Notes under the pieces: model-generated
Database searches by the model: none
Told to the model about the DNA's origin: nothing
The model's input: only the letters and a program-made list of their open reading frames with translations
Origin: Alphaproteobacteria bacterium
GTDB lineage: Bacteria > Pseudomonadota > Alphaproteobacteria > Geminicoccales > Geminicoccaceae
DNA length: 37,343 bases
Direction of reading: 5' to 3'
Assembly: GCA_030431615.1 (NCBI GenBank)
Contig: JAUIID010000026.1
Coordinates: forward strand, 1-37,343
Translations under genes and position numbers: made by a program
Shown here: positions 15,450-23,144 of the stretch, piece by piece
How positions within the stretch are numbered: position 1 is the stretch's first letter
Layout: each line of letters starts with the position of its first letter

Positions 15450-15559
15450 GGCTTCAGGGTGGCAGTTCCGACCTTGCAGGCATTGGCAAGGGGGCCCGGT
15501 GCGGTCGTATCCGCGCCCTCTTGCCGTCCGCTCAAATTCCAATCGGGTGCAACGGATGA
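15446..15559 (+). CDS. short overlapping ORF (37 codons), possible coupling peptide
   Basis: This 37-codon frame starts with GTG at 15446, inside the stop of the GT4 gene, directly after the strongest Shine-Dalgarno in the region (GGAGGAGGATCAAC). Its TGA at 15557-15559 overlaps the ATG at 15556 of the methyltransferase gene. The peptide begins MRLQGGSSDLAGIGKGARCG and resembles nothing I recognise. It may be a real small protein, a translational relay that carries ribosomes from one gene to the next, or the trace of a frameshift in an originally longer methyltransferase N terminus. Layout is seen; function is inference. Confidence 0.35.
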   Translation: MRLQGGSSDLAGIGKGARCGRIRALLPSAQIPIGCNG

Positions 15560-16392
15560 TGTTCGAGTCCCAGCCCGCGTTCATTCGCAAGATCCTCTAT
15601 CGGCTGCTCATCCTGAAGCGGACCCGATACCAATGGCTGCATGGCGACCGCGAGTACCCCCTGCTTCGCCACCTGGTGGAACCCGAGGAGACGAGCGTCG
15701 ATGTCGGCGCCAATACGGGCGTCTACACTTGGTTGCTGGCTCGGCGGAGCCGCAAGGTCTACGCGTTCGAGCCGAATCCCCAGCTTGCAAAGCTGCTGCG
15801 CGAGACGTTCGGCAAGCGGGTCGAGGTGTTCGCCTGCGGCGTCTCAGACACGGAAGGCACGTTGACGCTCTGGATCCCGCGCCGAGGCGAGCGGGAGTTG
15901 ATTGGGCGGAGCAGCATGATGCGCGAGGCGATCGACGAGTTCGAGCTGCGCGCGGTCGAGGTGCCCGTCCGGACGCTCGACTCGCTCGATCTCCAGGACG
16001 TGGGCTTCATGAAGGTGCATGCCGAGGCGCATGAGTACGCCATTCTCCAGGGTGCGAGGCAGACACTGGAACGCTGCCGCCCGAACCTGATGGTCGCGGC
16101 GCAGTCGCGGTTCACGCTCGAGGATCCCGACCGGATCTTCGCCTACTTGTCCGATCTGGGTTATCGTGGTTACTTCTTCGAGAAGGGCCGGATCAGACCT
16201 TTTCGCTGCTTCGATATCGAGGTCCACCAGCGGCCCGACACTGTCTTGCAGGTCGGGCAGGCCGCCTACAATCCGGACTATATCTACAACTTCATCTACA
16301 TCCATCCCAGCCGGTCGGTGGTGTTCGAGCGTCTGGCGGAACTGTTCAGCGACGAGGTGACGGCGGACGAAAGATCGCCAGCGAAGCGATAG
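15556..16392 (+). CDS. FkbM-like SAM methyltransferase with altered core motif
   Basis: A 278-residue protein; the frame stays open upstream but similarity begins after the adjacent ATGs at 15556/15559. The SAM-binding region is clear: SVDVGANTGVYTWLLA and VYAFEPNPQLAKLLRE, followed by VRTLDSLDLQDVGFMKV as in FkbM-family enzymes. The family's usual KIDVEGHE core is here KVHAEAHE, with the Asp changed to His and Gly to Ala; the following LVEI-type strand reads MVAAQSR. The enzyme may therefore have changed chemistry or lost activity. In this setting it would methylate a sugar hydroxyl of the repeat unit or of a lipid intermediate. It is convergent with the flippase gene, 38 nt away. Confidence 0.8.
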   Translation: MMFESQPAFIRKILYRLLILKRTRYQWLHGDREYPLLRHLVEPEETSVDVGANTGVYTWLLARRSRKVYAFEPNPQLAKLLRETFGKRVEVFACGVSDTEGTLTLWIPRRGERELIGRSSMMREAIDEFELRAVEVPVRTLDSLDLQDVGFMKVHAEAHEYAILQGARQTLERCRPNLMVAAQSRFTLEDPDRIFAYLSDLGYRGYFFEKGRIRPFRCFDIEVHQRPDTVLQVGQAAYNPDYIYNFIYIHPSRSVVFERLAELFSDEVTADERSPAKR

Positions 16393-16430
16393 CGGGCTGG
16401 CTGAACGGGTTGGCAGGTGGCCCCGAGGGG

Positions 16431-17786
16431 TTAGCCGCCGGCCTCCCTGTGCCGATCGAACTGCCGGAGCCGTGCCCCGACATAGCCGACGAATGTCAGC
16501 ATCATCACGCCCTGCATCGATGCTGCCACAGCTATAGCCAGCGTTGCCTCGCCACCCTGCCGGGCGATCACGATCACGACCAGCGCACCGAGCACGGCAC
16601 GAACCGTCTCGATGATGGCGTAGGACGCCTGGATATTGAACAGGGCGGTCGCGGTGCGCGCCGGAAAGCCGATGAGATAGGCAAAGCTGGCGAGGGCGAT
16701 CCAGCGGGCGTAATGCCCGGCCTGCTCCCATTCCGCGCCGAAGATCAACGCGAAGAGCGGTGGACCGAAGAGGATGATGCAGCCGAACGGCACGAGCGAG
16801 GTCAGGGCGAGCGTGGCGGTGGAGCGCCAGTAGAGTTTCGAGACCGGTTGACCGTGCTTTCGCTGGTCAGCCGCGTGTTGATAGTAGACCCGGGCGACGT
16901 TCGAGCCCCAGATGATTGCCGGTCGCTCGAGCAGGCGGTTGGCGAACCAGTAGAAGCCGACGGCGTCGAGGGCATAGAACATGCCGAGCATGACGGGCAG
17001 CAGCTGCTGGCTCAGCTGGCCGAAGATCGCAGCCGGCAGCTGGTAGGCGGGAAAGCGCCAGTGGCGAACCGCCATGAGGCGCATCCGGCGGAAACTGATG
17101 GCGCGCAGGCCCTGCCTGCCGATCTGGCGCATGACCTGTTGCATGCCGTGCAGCGCGGCGGCCGCCGTACCGAGCCAGCGACCGACAATCAGGCCATAGG
17201 GCCCCGCGCCGATGAGGCCGAAGGTAATCTGGGAGAGGGCAATGCCGCCGCCCTCGATGAGGCGATTGATCAGCTGCGGTCGAAAGTTCCCGTGCCGGGT
17301 CTCCCAGAGGCGGGTCACGGACAGCACGTTGACCACGATGATGAACGCCGGGATGGTCCAGAGATAGGGCGCCACCCCGATCAGGGAGCCTGGCAGCAGG
17401 CCGGGATTGAATTGCAGGTAGAGCGCCGCCAGCAGGGCCAGCGCGGCGCATAGCGGGATCAGCGTCAGCGAGAGAAAGAGGACGTTGATAGCCTCGCTGC
17501 GGCTCCGCGAGATGCCGACCGCGATATAGAAGAGACCGGTGGCCATAAGCTCGGGCACGGCGCCCAAGGCCTGAACCAGGCCGGCAATGCCGAAATCTGC
17601 CGGATCGAACAGTCGCGCGACGATCGGCGCGCTGGCGAAGGTGATGAGATTCTGCAGCAGCGAGGCGGAGGTCAGGATGGCGAGCCCGCGCACGAAGGTG
17701 CTGCGCGAGACGCGGGACCAGGTCATCCCAAAGGTTCTCTCGGCGATCGAGACGAGGCGCCGCATCGGGCCGGGTCCCCCCGCCAT
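16431..17786 (-). CDS. Wzx-like polysaccharide flippase (MATE/MOP superfamily)
   Basis: A 451-residue integral membrane protein with about 12 hydrophobic segments and the start typical of oligosaccharide flippases: FVRGLAILTSASLLQNLITF, then APIVARLFDPADFGIAGLVQ. GLIGAGPYGLIVGRWLG and the RPAIIWGSNVARVYYQHAADQ segment are also usual. It should move the lipid-linked repeat unit across the inner membrane. ATG at 17786 is used; an ATG seven codons later at 17765 is a possible alternative. It is on the opposite strand from the first five genes of the locus and shares its strand with the sulfotransferase upstream of it, 163 nt away. Family assignment is secure; the exact polymer is not known. Confidence 0.9.
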   Translation of the reverse strand: MAGGPGPMRRLVSIAERTFGMTWSRVSRSTFVRGLAILTSASLLQNLITFASAPIVARLFDPADFGIAGLVQALGAVPELMATGLFYIAVGISRSRSEAINVLFLSLTLIPLCAALALLAALYLQFNPGLLPGSLIGVAPYLWTIPAFIIVVNVLSVTRLWETRHGNFRPQLINRLIEGGGIALSQITFGLIGAGPYGLIVGRWLGTAAAALHGMQQVMRQIGRQGLRAISFRRMRLMAVRHWRFPAYQLPAAIFGQLSQQLLPVMLGMFYALDAVGFYWFANRLLERPAIIWGSNVARVYYQHAADQRKHGQPVSKLYWRSTATLALTSLVPFGCIILFGPPLFALIFGAEWEQAGHYARWIALASFAYLIGFPARTATALFNIQASYAIIETVRAVLGALVVIVIARQGGEATLAIAVAASMQGVMMLTFVGYVGARLRQFDRHREAGG

Positions 17787-17949
17787 CCGCCTTTATGCGG
17801 CCGTACAGGGATTAGAGGTGAACAGCCCGGCTGGAGGCAACCGAGCATGTGACGCTGGCCGGTTTGCGTTGCCTTGCGCTGAAACAGAGCGACTCCTGAG
17901 GGAAAGCACCTGAAAATGTAATTTTAACGTCATAGACGAAGTATTCTGA

Positions 17950-18732
17950 TCATGCCGCAAGCTGATTTTTTGCTGTCTCATAAATCTCGAAATTTATGGT
18001 GCTCAAGGCTTCGATTTTCCGACGAGCTGTCGGCGTCAAGAGATCCGTCTTCTCACCTGCCTTGGATTCGCTCTTGTTGGCATGACCGATCCAGAGGCGC
18101 ACGCCGAGTATCTCGGATAACCGCCGCCTGAACTTCGCCATATCCTCGAGAATGCCGACAAGAGTAAATTTTCGAAGATTTTCGGTGGAGAGTTGCACGG
18201 CCTGATTGTTCGAAATCAGCTTGTCTTGCGGCAGCTCAGAAAAATACAAGGCATAAAAAGTTCCAAACAGTTGCGCAAGCGGTGTATCAAGAAACTCTTC
18301 CAAAGTGTAGTCGATCTTCCACCGCTCTTCATCTGAATAGAACATTTGTAAATAAAATGAAACAAAGAATTCCACAGGATCTCGCAGTGTGGTTATAAAA
18401 TGGTACTTGTCTGAAAAAAGGGAGTGCGCTCGGTTTGAGAAATAGACATGGCCGGCTATGCAGCGAATGTCTTGGTAGAGATAGTCGAGCAGCTGAATTT
18501 CGCGGATGCGCGCGCTGTGCAAGTCCAGATCGTCGGCATTGAATTCGGGGCGAAGCGTCTCGATTGAACTATAAAGGGAGCGAAGCGGGAAGGTTTGGTA
18601 TGAAATTCCGTATCTGATCCGCAGCGAACGTTCGATCGACGTCCCACCGCATTTGGGCACATGGTGGAAAACGACCCGGTGACCGCAAAGCGAGTCCACT
18701 ACAGTTTTTCGAATCCGCGAAATGCCTTGCAT
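17950..18732 (-). CDS. sulfotransferase family protein
   Basis: A 260-residue protein with the two PAPS-binding elements of sulfotransferases: the 5'-phosphosulfate loop HHVPKCGGTSIERSL near residues 23-37 and the 3'-phosphate motif FITTLRDPVEFFVSFYLQMF near 112-131. GHVYFSNRAHSLF lies between them, as in the Sulfotransfer_2 group that modifies carbohydrates. It probably adds sulfate to a sugar of the exported polymer, or less likely to another carbohydrate. Codon use is much more AT-rich than in neighbouring genes (many AAA, ATT, GAA codons), a sign of transfer from another lineage. ATG at 18732 has AAAGGA just upstream. It is transcribed toward the flippase gene. Confidence 0.85.
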   Translation of the reverse strand: MQGISRIRKTVVDSLCGHRVVFHHVPKCGGTSIERSLRIRYGISYQTFPLRSLYSSIETLRPEFNADDLDLHSARIREIQLLDYLYQDIRCIAGHVYFSNRAHSLFSDKYHFITTLRDPVEFFVSFYLQMFYSDEERWKIDYTLEEFLDTPLAQLFGTFYALYFSELPQDKLISNNQAVQLSTENLRKFTLVGILEDMAKFRRRLSEILGVRLWIGHANKSESKAGEKTDLLTPTARRKIEALSTINFEIYETAKNQLAA

Positions 18733-19402
18733 TGTCCTTTGGACTTGCCTTCTTCGGTGTGCCAGAGAGTCGCGGATCGCGATTCTTTAGAGAGGCGTCC
18801 GGTCGACGGCGCCATGCGCTATTTGCGCAACGCGCCGTTCACCAAGGAGTTATCCGAGTTAAAGACAGCGACGAACTCGGTTGCGTCACGCCTCTTTCTT
18901 GAATTGCTTTGGGGTGGAACGCAACCCGCAACGATGAAGGCGGACGATTTCATGCAGGTCGGCCCCGTTGCTGCAGACCGCCCGAAATTTCCCGGAGGCT
19001 CGATGGGGTGGGGAGGAATGGGGCCGAATGGCCTCCCGAGGTGGGCACTCCTGGAACCGGCCATGACACGGGCGGCGCCCTGCGGCGAAGTGTCTGCCTC
19101 GGTCGACGTTTTGGGGAGAAAACGCGCATCGCGATCGACAGCCAGTTTCGGATCGCAGACAACTGTTTGAAAGTGCAGCCGTTCCATCTGCTCGCGCAAA
19201 AGATCGTTGCAACGGTGCGATATCTACTATAGGTAGAATTGGGGTTCGATTCCGGGCTGAGCGACCTTGTTGCAACAGGCGCGGGAATAAACGCTCGCCA
19301 TGCCCGTCTGTGAACTATCCGTATCCGCGGTTGGATACGCAAACGCTACCGAAGCCCTAACCGGGCGTCCCTTAGCATCACCGCCTACGCCGGAGCTATG
19401 GC
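18733..19402. other. 670-bp gap between divergent sulfotransferase and secreted-protein genes
   Basis: No convincing gene. Overlapping open frames of 100-170 codons exist on both strands (for example 18661-19170 plus and 18819-19199 minus) but none shows recognisable motifs or a good ribosome site. The composition is intermediate between the AT-richer sulfotransferase and the normal genome. The right end has GTTGCAAC at 19206-19213 and 19269-19276 and a short palindrome at 19320-19339, and should hold the promoter of the secreted protein. Confidence 0.45.
19320..19339. promoter_or_regulatory. short inverted repeat upstream of the secreted-protein gene
   Basis: CGTATCC (19320-19326) and GGATACG (19333-19339) form a perfect 7-bp inverted repeat around 6 nt, 64 bp before the ATG at 19403. 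It could be an operator or a leader hairpin. Confidence 0.35.
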
Positions 19403-21118
19403 ATGAATTTTCGTTACCTGAGCCGTCATCTCTTGAGTTCGGCTGTCGCTGCCTCATTGATGATGGTCACGGCGACGAGCAGTTTCGCCCAAACTGCTTG
19501 TTCCGCCCCAAAAGACGTCTTTCTCAACCCCTTCAGCAAGAACAGTGCGCACCATCGTCCAATCGGCACTGGCGCGCAGTATGCCAGCAGTTCACATGCC
19601 GCAACGCGGGACTGGTTGAAGGCCGGTTCACTGGCAATCAACGTGGGTGGCCCGTGGGGTGTCGACGCTGTCCGCGTGGCATCTTCGGATCCTGTCCACC
19701 GCGTTACCGGCAAGAGCAATGGCATTGGTCTTCCGGCATCGGTCCGTCTGCCTCGCGGGGGACTGATCACCAATATCCAGTACAGCTCGATCGGTTCCTA
19801 CGACGGCGTGGCCGTCATTTATGACCAGACCTCTGGTACTGCTCATGAGATGTTTCAGTATGACTGGAACGGCGGACGGCCATTGGCCAGCATCCACAAG
19901 ACGTGGAACATTCGGGGACTGGGACATGGCACCGCAAGTGGACAACGGCTAGGCACCAGCGCTTCCGGCGTTGCCATGCTGTTTGGTATCCTGCGGGGCT
20001 ATGAGATCAACACCGCCGGGCACGAGATCGGCCATGCGCTGCAGATCGGTCTGCCCGCCTTTCCCAACTGCAAGATGATGCTGTCCAAGCAGGTCGTTCT
20101 TCCGGCAACGGCCCGCGACGCGTTCGCGTCCAACGCCGGCTACAATACCGGGAATATTCCGTACGGTGCGCTGATGGCCCTGCCGCGGAACATCAACATC
20201 AACAGCCTCGGGCTGTCGGAGCCGGGGCGCCGCCTGGCCCGTGCGCTTCAGAACTACGGTGCTTATGTCGTCGACAATGCGGGCTGTGGTGGTGGGGCAA
20301 TCCGCGCCGATCAGGACGTGAAGTCGCAGATCCGCAACCAGCTCAGCGGTGACATTCCGAAGATCTACAAGCACATGCGGATGGTGCTCAACAACAGTAA
20401 CGTCCTGGGAACGGCGGTTGCCGGTGGCGGCCAGCCGCTCGCTCCGAATTGTGCCTTCGACGCCGGTGCTACATCCAACGTCGCCAGTGCGCCGTCCACC
20501 GGACAAGCGACGGCCCAGAATCCGTCGTCCGGCTCGAACACGAGTGCCGGCAACACGTCTGGCAGCTCGGGTTCTAGCCAGTCCTCGGCGACTGCTGGCA
20601 ACAAGCAGCCGCAGCCGGGTACCGCGGCTGCCGTGAACTGGGAAAAGGCCGTCCAGTTCTACAAGTGGGCGATGATGGGCAAGGACGCCATGAAGGTGTA
20701 CCAGCCCGGCACCGCCAAGTACGCGAACGCGAAGGAAGGCTACGAGCGCAACATCCGGCTTTATGTCGAGCATGCCGCCCGCGCCGGCATCAAGGTGGAT
20801 GCCAACACGTCTCCCACCCAGGCGCTTGCCGGCGGCTCTTCCGGATCGACCAGCACGGCTTCGAACTCGACCGCGTCGAGCTCGAACAAGCAGCCGCAGC
20901 CGGGTACCGCGGCTGCCGTGAACTGGGACAAGGCCGTCCAGTTCTACAAGTGGGCGATGATGGGCAAGGACGCCATGAAGGTGTACAAGCCCGGCACCGC
21001 CAAGTACGCGAATGCGAAGGAAGGCTACGAGCGCAACATCCGGCTCTACGTGGAGCACGCTGCTCGTGCCGGCGTGACCGTGACCGCCGATACACCGCCC
21101 CACAATGTGTTTGCCTGA
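19403..21118 (+). CDS. secreted protein of unknown function with two C-terminal 63-residue repeats
   Basis: A 571-residue exported protein. Residues 1-30 are a signal peptide (SAVAASLMMVTATSSFAQ, cleavage after FAQ). Residues ~31-350 form one domain beginning NPFSKNSAHHRPIGTG, with few Cys and many Gly; I do not recognise it with certainty. It contains HEIGH at 207-211, which fits an HExxH zinc pattern by letters but has no clear third ligand. A Ser/Thr/Gly-rich linker (about 355-399) leads to two near-identical modules at 400-462 and 495-557 (QPQPGTAAAVNW, FYKWAMMGKDAMKVY, KYANAKEGYERNIRLYVEHA), joined by a second Ser-rich linker. Lying inside an exopolysaccharide locus, it may bind, cleave or anchor the polymer; this is inference. 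A perfect hairpin follows the gene. Confidence 0.85.
   Translation: MNFRYLSRHLLSSAVAASLMMVTATSSFAQTACSAPKDVFLNPFSKNSAHHRPIGTGAQYASSSHAATRDWLKAGSLAINVGGPWGVDAVRVASSDPVHRVTGKSNGIGLPASVRLPRGGLITNIQYSSIGSYDGVAVIYDQTSGTAHEMFQYDWNGGRPLASIHKTWNIRGLGHGTASGQRLGTSASGVAMLFGILRGYEINTAGHEIGHALQIGLPAFPNCKMMLSKQVVLPATARDAFASNAGYNTGNIPYGALMALPRNININSLGLSEPGRRLARALQNYGAYVVDNAGCGGGAIRADQDVKSQIRNQLSGDIPKIYKHMRMVLNNSNVLGTAVAGGGQPLAPNCAFDAGATSNVASAPSTGQATAQNPSSGSNTSAGNTSGSSGSSQSSATAGNKQPQPGTAAAVNWEKAVQFYKWAMMGKDAMKVYQPGTAKYANAKEGYERNIRLYVEHAARAGIKVDANTSPTQALAGGSSGSTSTASNSTASSSNKQPQPGTAAAVNWDKAVQFYKWAMMGKDAMKVYKPGTAKYANAKEGYERNIRLYVEHAARAGVTVTADTPPHNVFA
20600..20788 (+). repeat. 189-bp coding repeat, copy 1
   Basis: Encodes residues 400-462 of the secreted protein. 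It matches copy 2 (20885-21073) almost base for base over the first ~155 nt, then differs mostly at silent positions. Repeat start-to-start distance is 285 bp (95 codons). Confidence 0.9.
20885..21073 (+). repeat. 189-bp coding repeat, copy 2
   Basis: Second copy of the module, residues 495-557 of the secreted protein. Amino-acid differences from copy 1 are very few (Glu to Asp after NW, Gln to Lys before PGTAKY). The clustered silent changes at the 3' end suggest recent homogenisation of the 5' part. Confidence 0.9.
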
Positions 21119-21141
21119 CCGCTACGTCTGATAATTCTGGC

Positions 21142-21172
21142 ACTGCCGGTGGACCCATGGTCCACCGGCAGT
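21142..21172 (+). terminator. perfect 14-bp hairpin after the secreted-protein gene
   Basis: CTGCCGGTGGACC (21143-21155) pairs perfectly with GGTCCACCGGCAG (21159-21171), loop CAT; an A-T pair extends the stem. It lies 24 nt after the stop. The following TTGACCTCAT is not a T run, so termination would be of the hairpin-only kind common in high-GC bacteria. Confidence 0.7.
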
Positions 21173-21506
21173 TGACCTCATACGATTGATGCACCGCATT
21201 TCCGCATCTCCCCGATTTTAGATCGCGGGCCCGAAATCCCAAAACTGGCCCAAGCTGCTGCACCACAGCTTGCTTCAAGATGGCGCCGCCGGTGCCCACG
21301 ATCTCGCATCGAGAGACCCAGCCAGGGCTTGTCCCGGCGTTCGACGGTCCCCTGACGTCACCCCGGAATATGCCGGCATCACGGCACTCGGGTCACAGTG
21401 AGCCATGGGCGGACCGTTTTGGCGACGGCTGACCCAGACGGTGATTGACGCAACTGACCCGACAATCGATAAACAATAGAGTGCCTCATCTGGACTGACG
21501 TGCCCT
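21173..21506. other. 334-bp gap before the methyltransferase pair
   Basis: No gene seen. The right end, from about 21440, is AT-richer and holds a promoter candidate. The middle contains no repeat or recognisable remnant. Confidence 0.4.
21445..21473 (+). promoter_or_regulatory. candidate promoter for the methyltransferase pair
   Basis: TTGACG (21445-21450) and GATAAA (21468-21473) are spaced by 17 bp, about 33 bp before the ATG at 21507. A good -35 match and four of six bases at -10. Confidence 0.45.
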
Positions 21507-22373
21507 ATGCGCGATGAAGTTCGTCCAAAAGATTCGGTGGCTGGTTCCGTTCGCCGTTGGTATGATGAGCACGGCTGGCAGCGCGATGTTGGAACCGGAC
21601 TTTTTCACGACACAGCCACATTCAGCGGCGCTGGCACCGGGTCGGCTGGCGCTGCCCTTTACGAGGCGGAGTCCTACAAGGACCTCAATCCCTTTTTCGG
21701 AACCGGCCGCCATTTTCTCGATGCAGCGTCCGGGCCGATCGCGCATGGCGAATATCTGCCATGGTCGGCGGGCTATACGAACAGGATATGCGTGGATATA
21801 TCCGTGGTCGCCTTGCGCGAGGCGCGCGCTCGCGCCGGCACGCATGGCATCTACATCAATGGCGATCTGACCCGGCTGCCGCTGCGGGACGGCTCGATCG
21901 ACGGCGGGGTCTCGGCCTATACGATCCAGCACATCGACGCCGAGCAGCAATTGGCTGCATTGCAGGAACTGACCCGGGTCCTCGCCCCCGGGCGGAGCTT
22001 CTGCATCATCACCGGTATCGAGCCGCCACTTCGACGTTGGGCGTTCGCGATGCTGCGGCCGCTGCTGCGCAAGCATACCTACAAGCACAAGCAGCGGGTC
22101 GGCTCCCTCTACTACCACGCACGAACGCCGGAATGGTGGCGCTCGACCCTGCAGGGCCTGGGCGTTCAGGTGGAGATGCGCACGTTGCGACTCCTGAGGA
22201 TGAACGAGTACAAGCTGCTGTTCGGCAGCTCGATTCGTCACGTCCGCTGGCTTCGATTCGTGGAGAGAAAGTGCCCCAGGCTGTCCCTGGTGCTTGCCGA
22301 GAGTGCGGTCGTTCTCGTCACCAAGGTCGAACCTCGCGCGGCCACGTCGCCGGGCGGGCGGGTTCCGGCATAG
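21507..22373 (+). CDS. class I SAM-dependent methyltransferase
   Basis: A 288-residue protein with a class I methyltransferase core. Motif I is HFLDAASGP (a less common form of the Asp-x-Gly-x-Gly loop), motif II is NRICVDISVVALREAR, then GDLTRLPLRDGSIDGG and YTIQHIDAEQQLAALQELTRVLAPGR as in the Methyltransf_11 group. The first ~50 residues (VRRWYDEHGWQRD) resemble the lead-in found in enzymes of O-antigen and exopolysaccharide loci. The C-terminal part (LRPLLRKHTYKHKQR, YHARTPEWWRSTL) probably forms a substrate lid. It should methylate a sugar or lipid-linked precursor. The ribosome site is weak. The second methyltransferase gene follows 22 nt downstream, so they form a pair. Confidence 0.85.
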   Translation: MRDEVRPKDSVAGSVRRWYDEHGWQRDVGTGLFHDTATFSGAGTGSAGAALYEAESYKDLNPFFGTGRHFLDAASGPIAHGEYLPWSAGYTNRICVDISVVALREARARAGTHGIYINGDLTRLPLRDGSIDGGVSAYTIQHIDAEQQLAALQELTRVLAPGRSFCIITGIEPPLRRWAFAMLRPLLRKHTYKHKQRVGSLYYHARTPEWWRSTLQGLGVQVEMRTLRLLRMNEYKLLFGSSIRHVRWLRFVERKCPRLSLVLAESAVVLVTKVEPRAATSPGGRVPA

Positions 22374-22395
22374 AGCTGAACGAGGAACGGCGGCG

Positions 22396-23100
22396 ATGGC
22401 GGGCGAGGAGACGATCTACACGGATGGCCGCTACCTCGAGCACAACCCTCTATGGCACGAGGAGGATGCGGCCTGGAAGGCGCGGAACATCGAATCGATG
22501 ATCCAGCGTCACCGGCTGGCGCCGACGACGATTGCGGAGATCGGTTGCGGTGCCGGTGGCGTGCTTCTGGCGCTGACGAACGCGCTTGGCCCCGCCGTGC
22601 GTGCCAAAGGCTTCGAGGTCTCGCCGCAGGCGTTCGAACTGGCCAAGCCGCGTGAAACGGCGAACGTCGAGTTTCTGTACGGCCAGCCTCTTTCAGAGAT
22701 CGAGGAGCGTTTCGATCTCGTCCTGGTGATCGATGTCCTGGAGCATCTGGAGGATTATTTCAGCTTTCTGCGACAGGTACGCCCCGTGGGTCGCCAGAAG
22801 ATCTTTCACTTTCCGCTCGATCTGTCCGCGCAGTCGGTGCTGCGCGGGCGGCCACTGATGAAGTGGCGGGCGGAGGTCGGTCATCTGCACTATTTCGTCA
22901 AGGAGACGGCGCTGGCCTGTCTCCGGGAGACCGGCTACCGGGTGATCGACAGCTTTTACACCAACACCAATCTCGAGCTGGGGAACCGGGGCTGGAAAGC
23001 CGACCTGATGAAATTGCCTCGCCGCGCGCTGCTACGGCTCCACCCCGATATCGCCGTCCGGCTGCTCGGCGGCTTCTCCCTCATGGTCCTGGCGGAGTGA
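22396..23100 (+). CDS. class I SAM-dependent methyltransferase
   Basis: A 234-residue enzyme starting at the ATG at 22396, which has GAGGAA at 22382-22387; an open frame extends upstream but overlaps the previous gene and is not similar to the family. It begins with TDGRYLEHNPLWHEEDAAWK, a lead-in often seen in methyltransferases of polysaccharide clusters, then motif I IAEIGCGAGGVLLAL, motif II GFEVSPQAFELA, and DLVLVIDVLEHLEDYFSFL. The C-terminal half (HFPLDLSAQSVLRGRPLMKW, GHLHYFVKETALACL) is typical of the same subgroup. It probably methylates a sugar hydroxyl of the repeat unit. It is convergent with the polymerase gene, 44 nt away. Confidence 0.88.
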   Translation: MAGEETIYTDGRYLEHNPLWHEEDAAWKARNIESMIQRHRLAPTTIAEIGCGAGGVLLALTNALGPAVRAKGFEVSPQAFELAKPRETANVEFLYGQPLSEIEERFDLVLVIDVLEHLEDYFSFLRQVRPVGRQKIFHFPLDLSAQSVLRGRPLMKWRAEVGHLHYFVKETALACLRETGYRVIDSFYTNTNLELGNRGWKADLMKLPRRALLRLHPDIAVRLLGGFSLMVLAE

Positions 23101-23144
23101 CGGGAGGGCTCGCACGGCCGCCCGGTGGCCAGCATTTCGCGGCG

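Noticed and set aside
18661-19170. Small genes in the 18733-19402 gap
   Set aside because: Several overlapping frames on both strands, none with motifs, ribosome sites or normal codon use.
19241-19256. tRNA 3' end or attachment site (GGGGTTCGATTCCGGG resembles a T-arm)
   Set aside because: The stem has a G-G mismatch and no matching acceptor, anticodon or D-arm lies upstream. No integrase gene is nearby and no second copy is seen.
20021-20035. Zinc metalloprotease based on HEIGH (residues 207-211) in the secreted protein
   Set aside because: The letters fit HExxH, but the third ligand and the usual Met-turn or Glu are absent and the context (a GHEIGHALQIGLP strand) looks like a structural segment. 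A chance match is more likely; kept as a caution.
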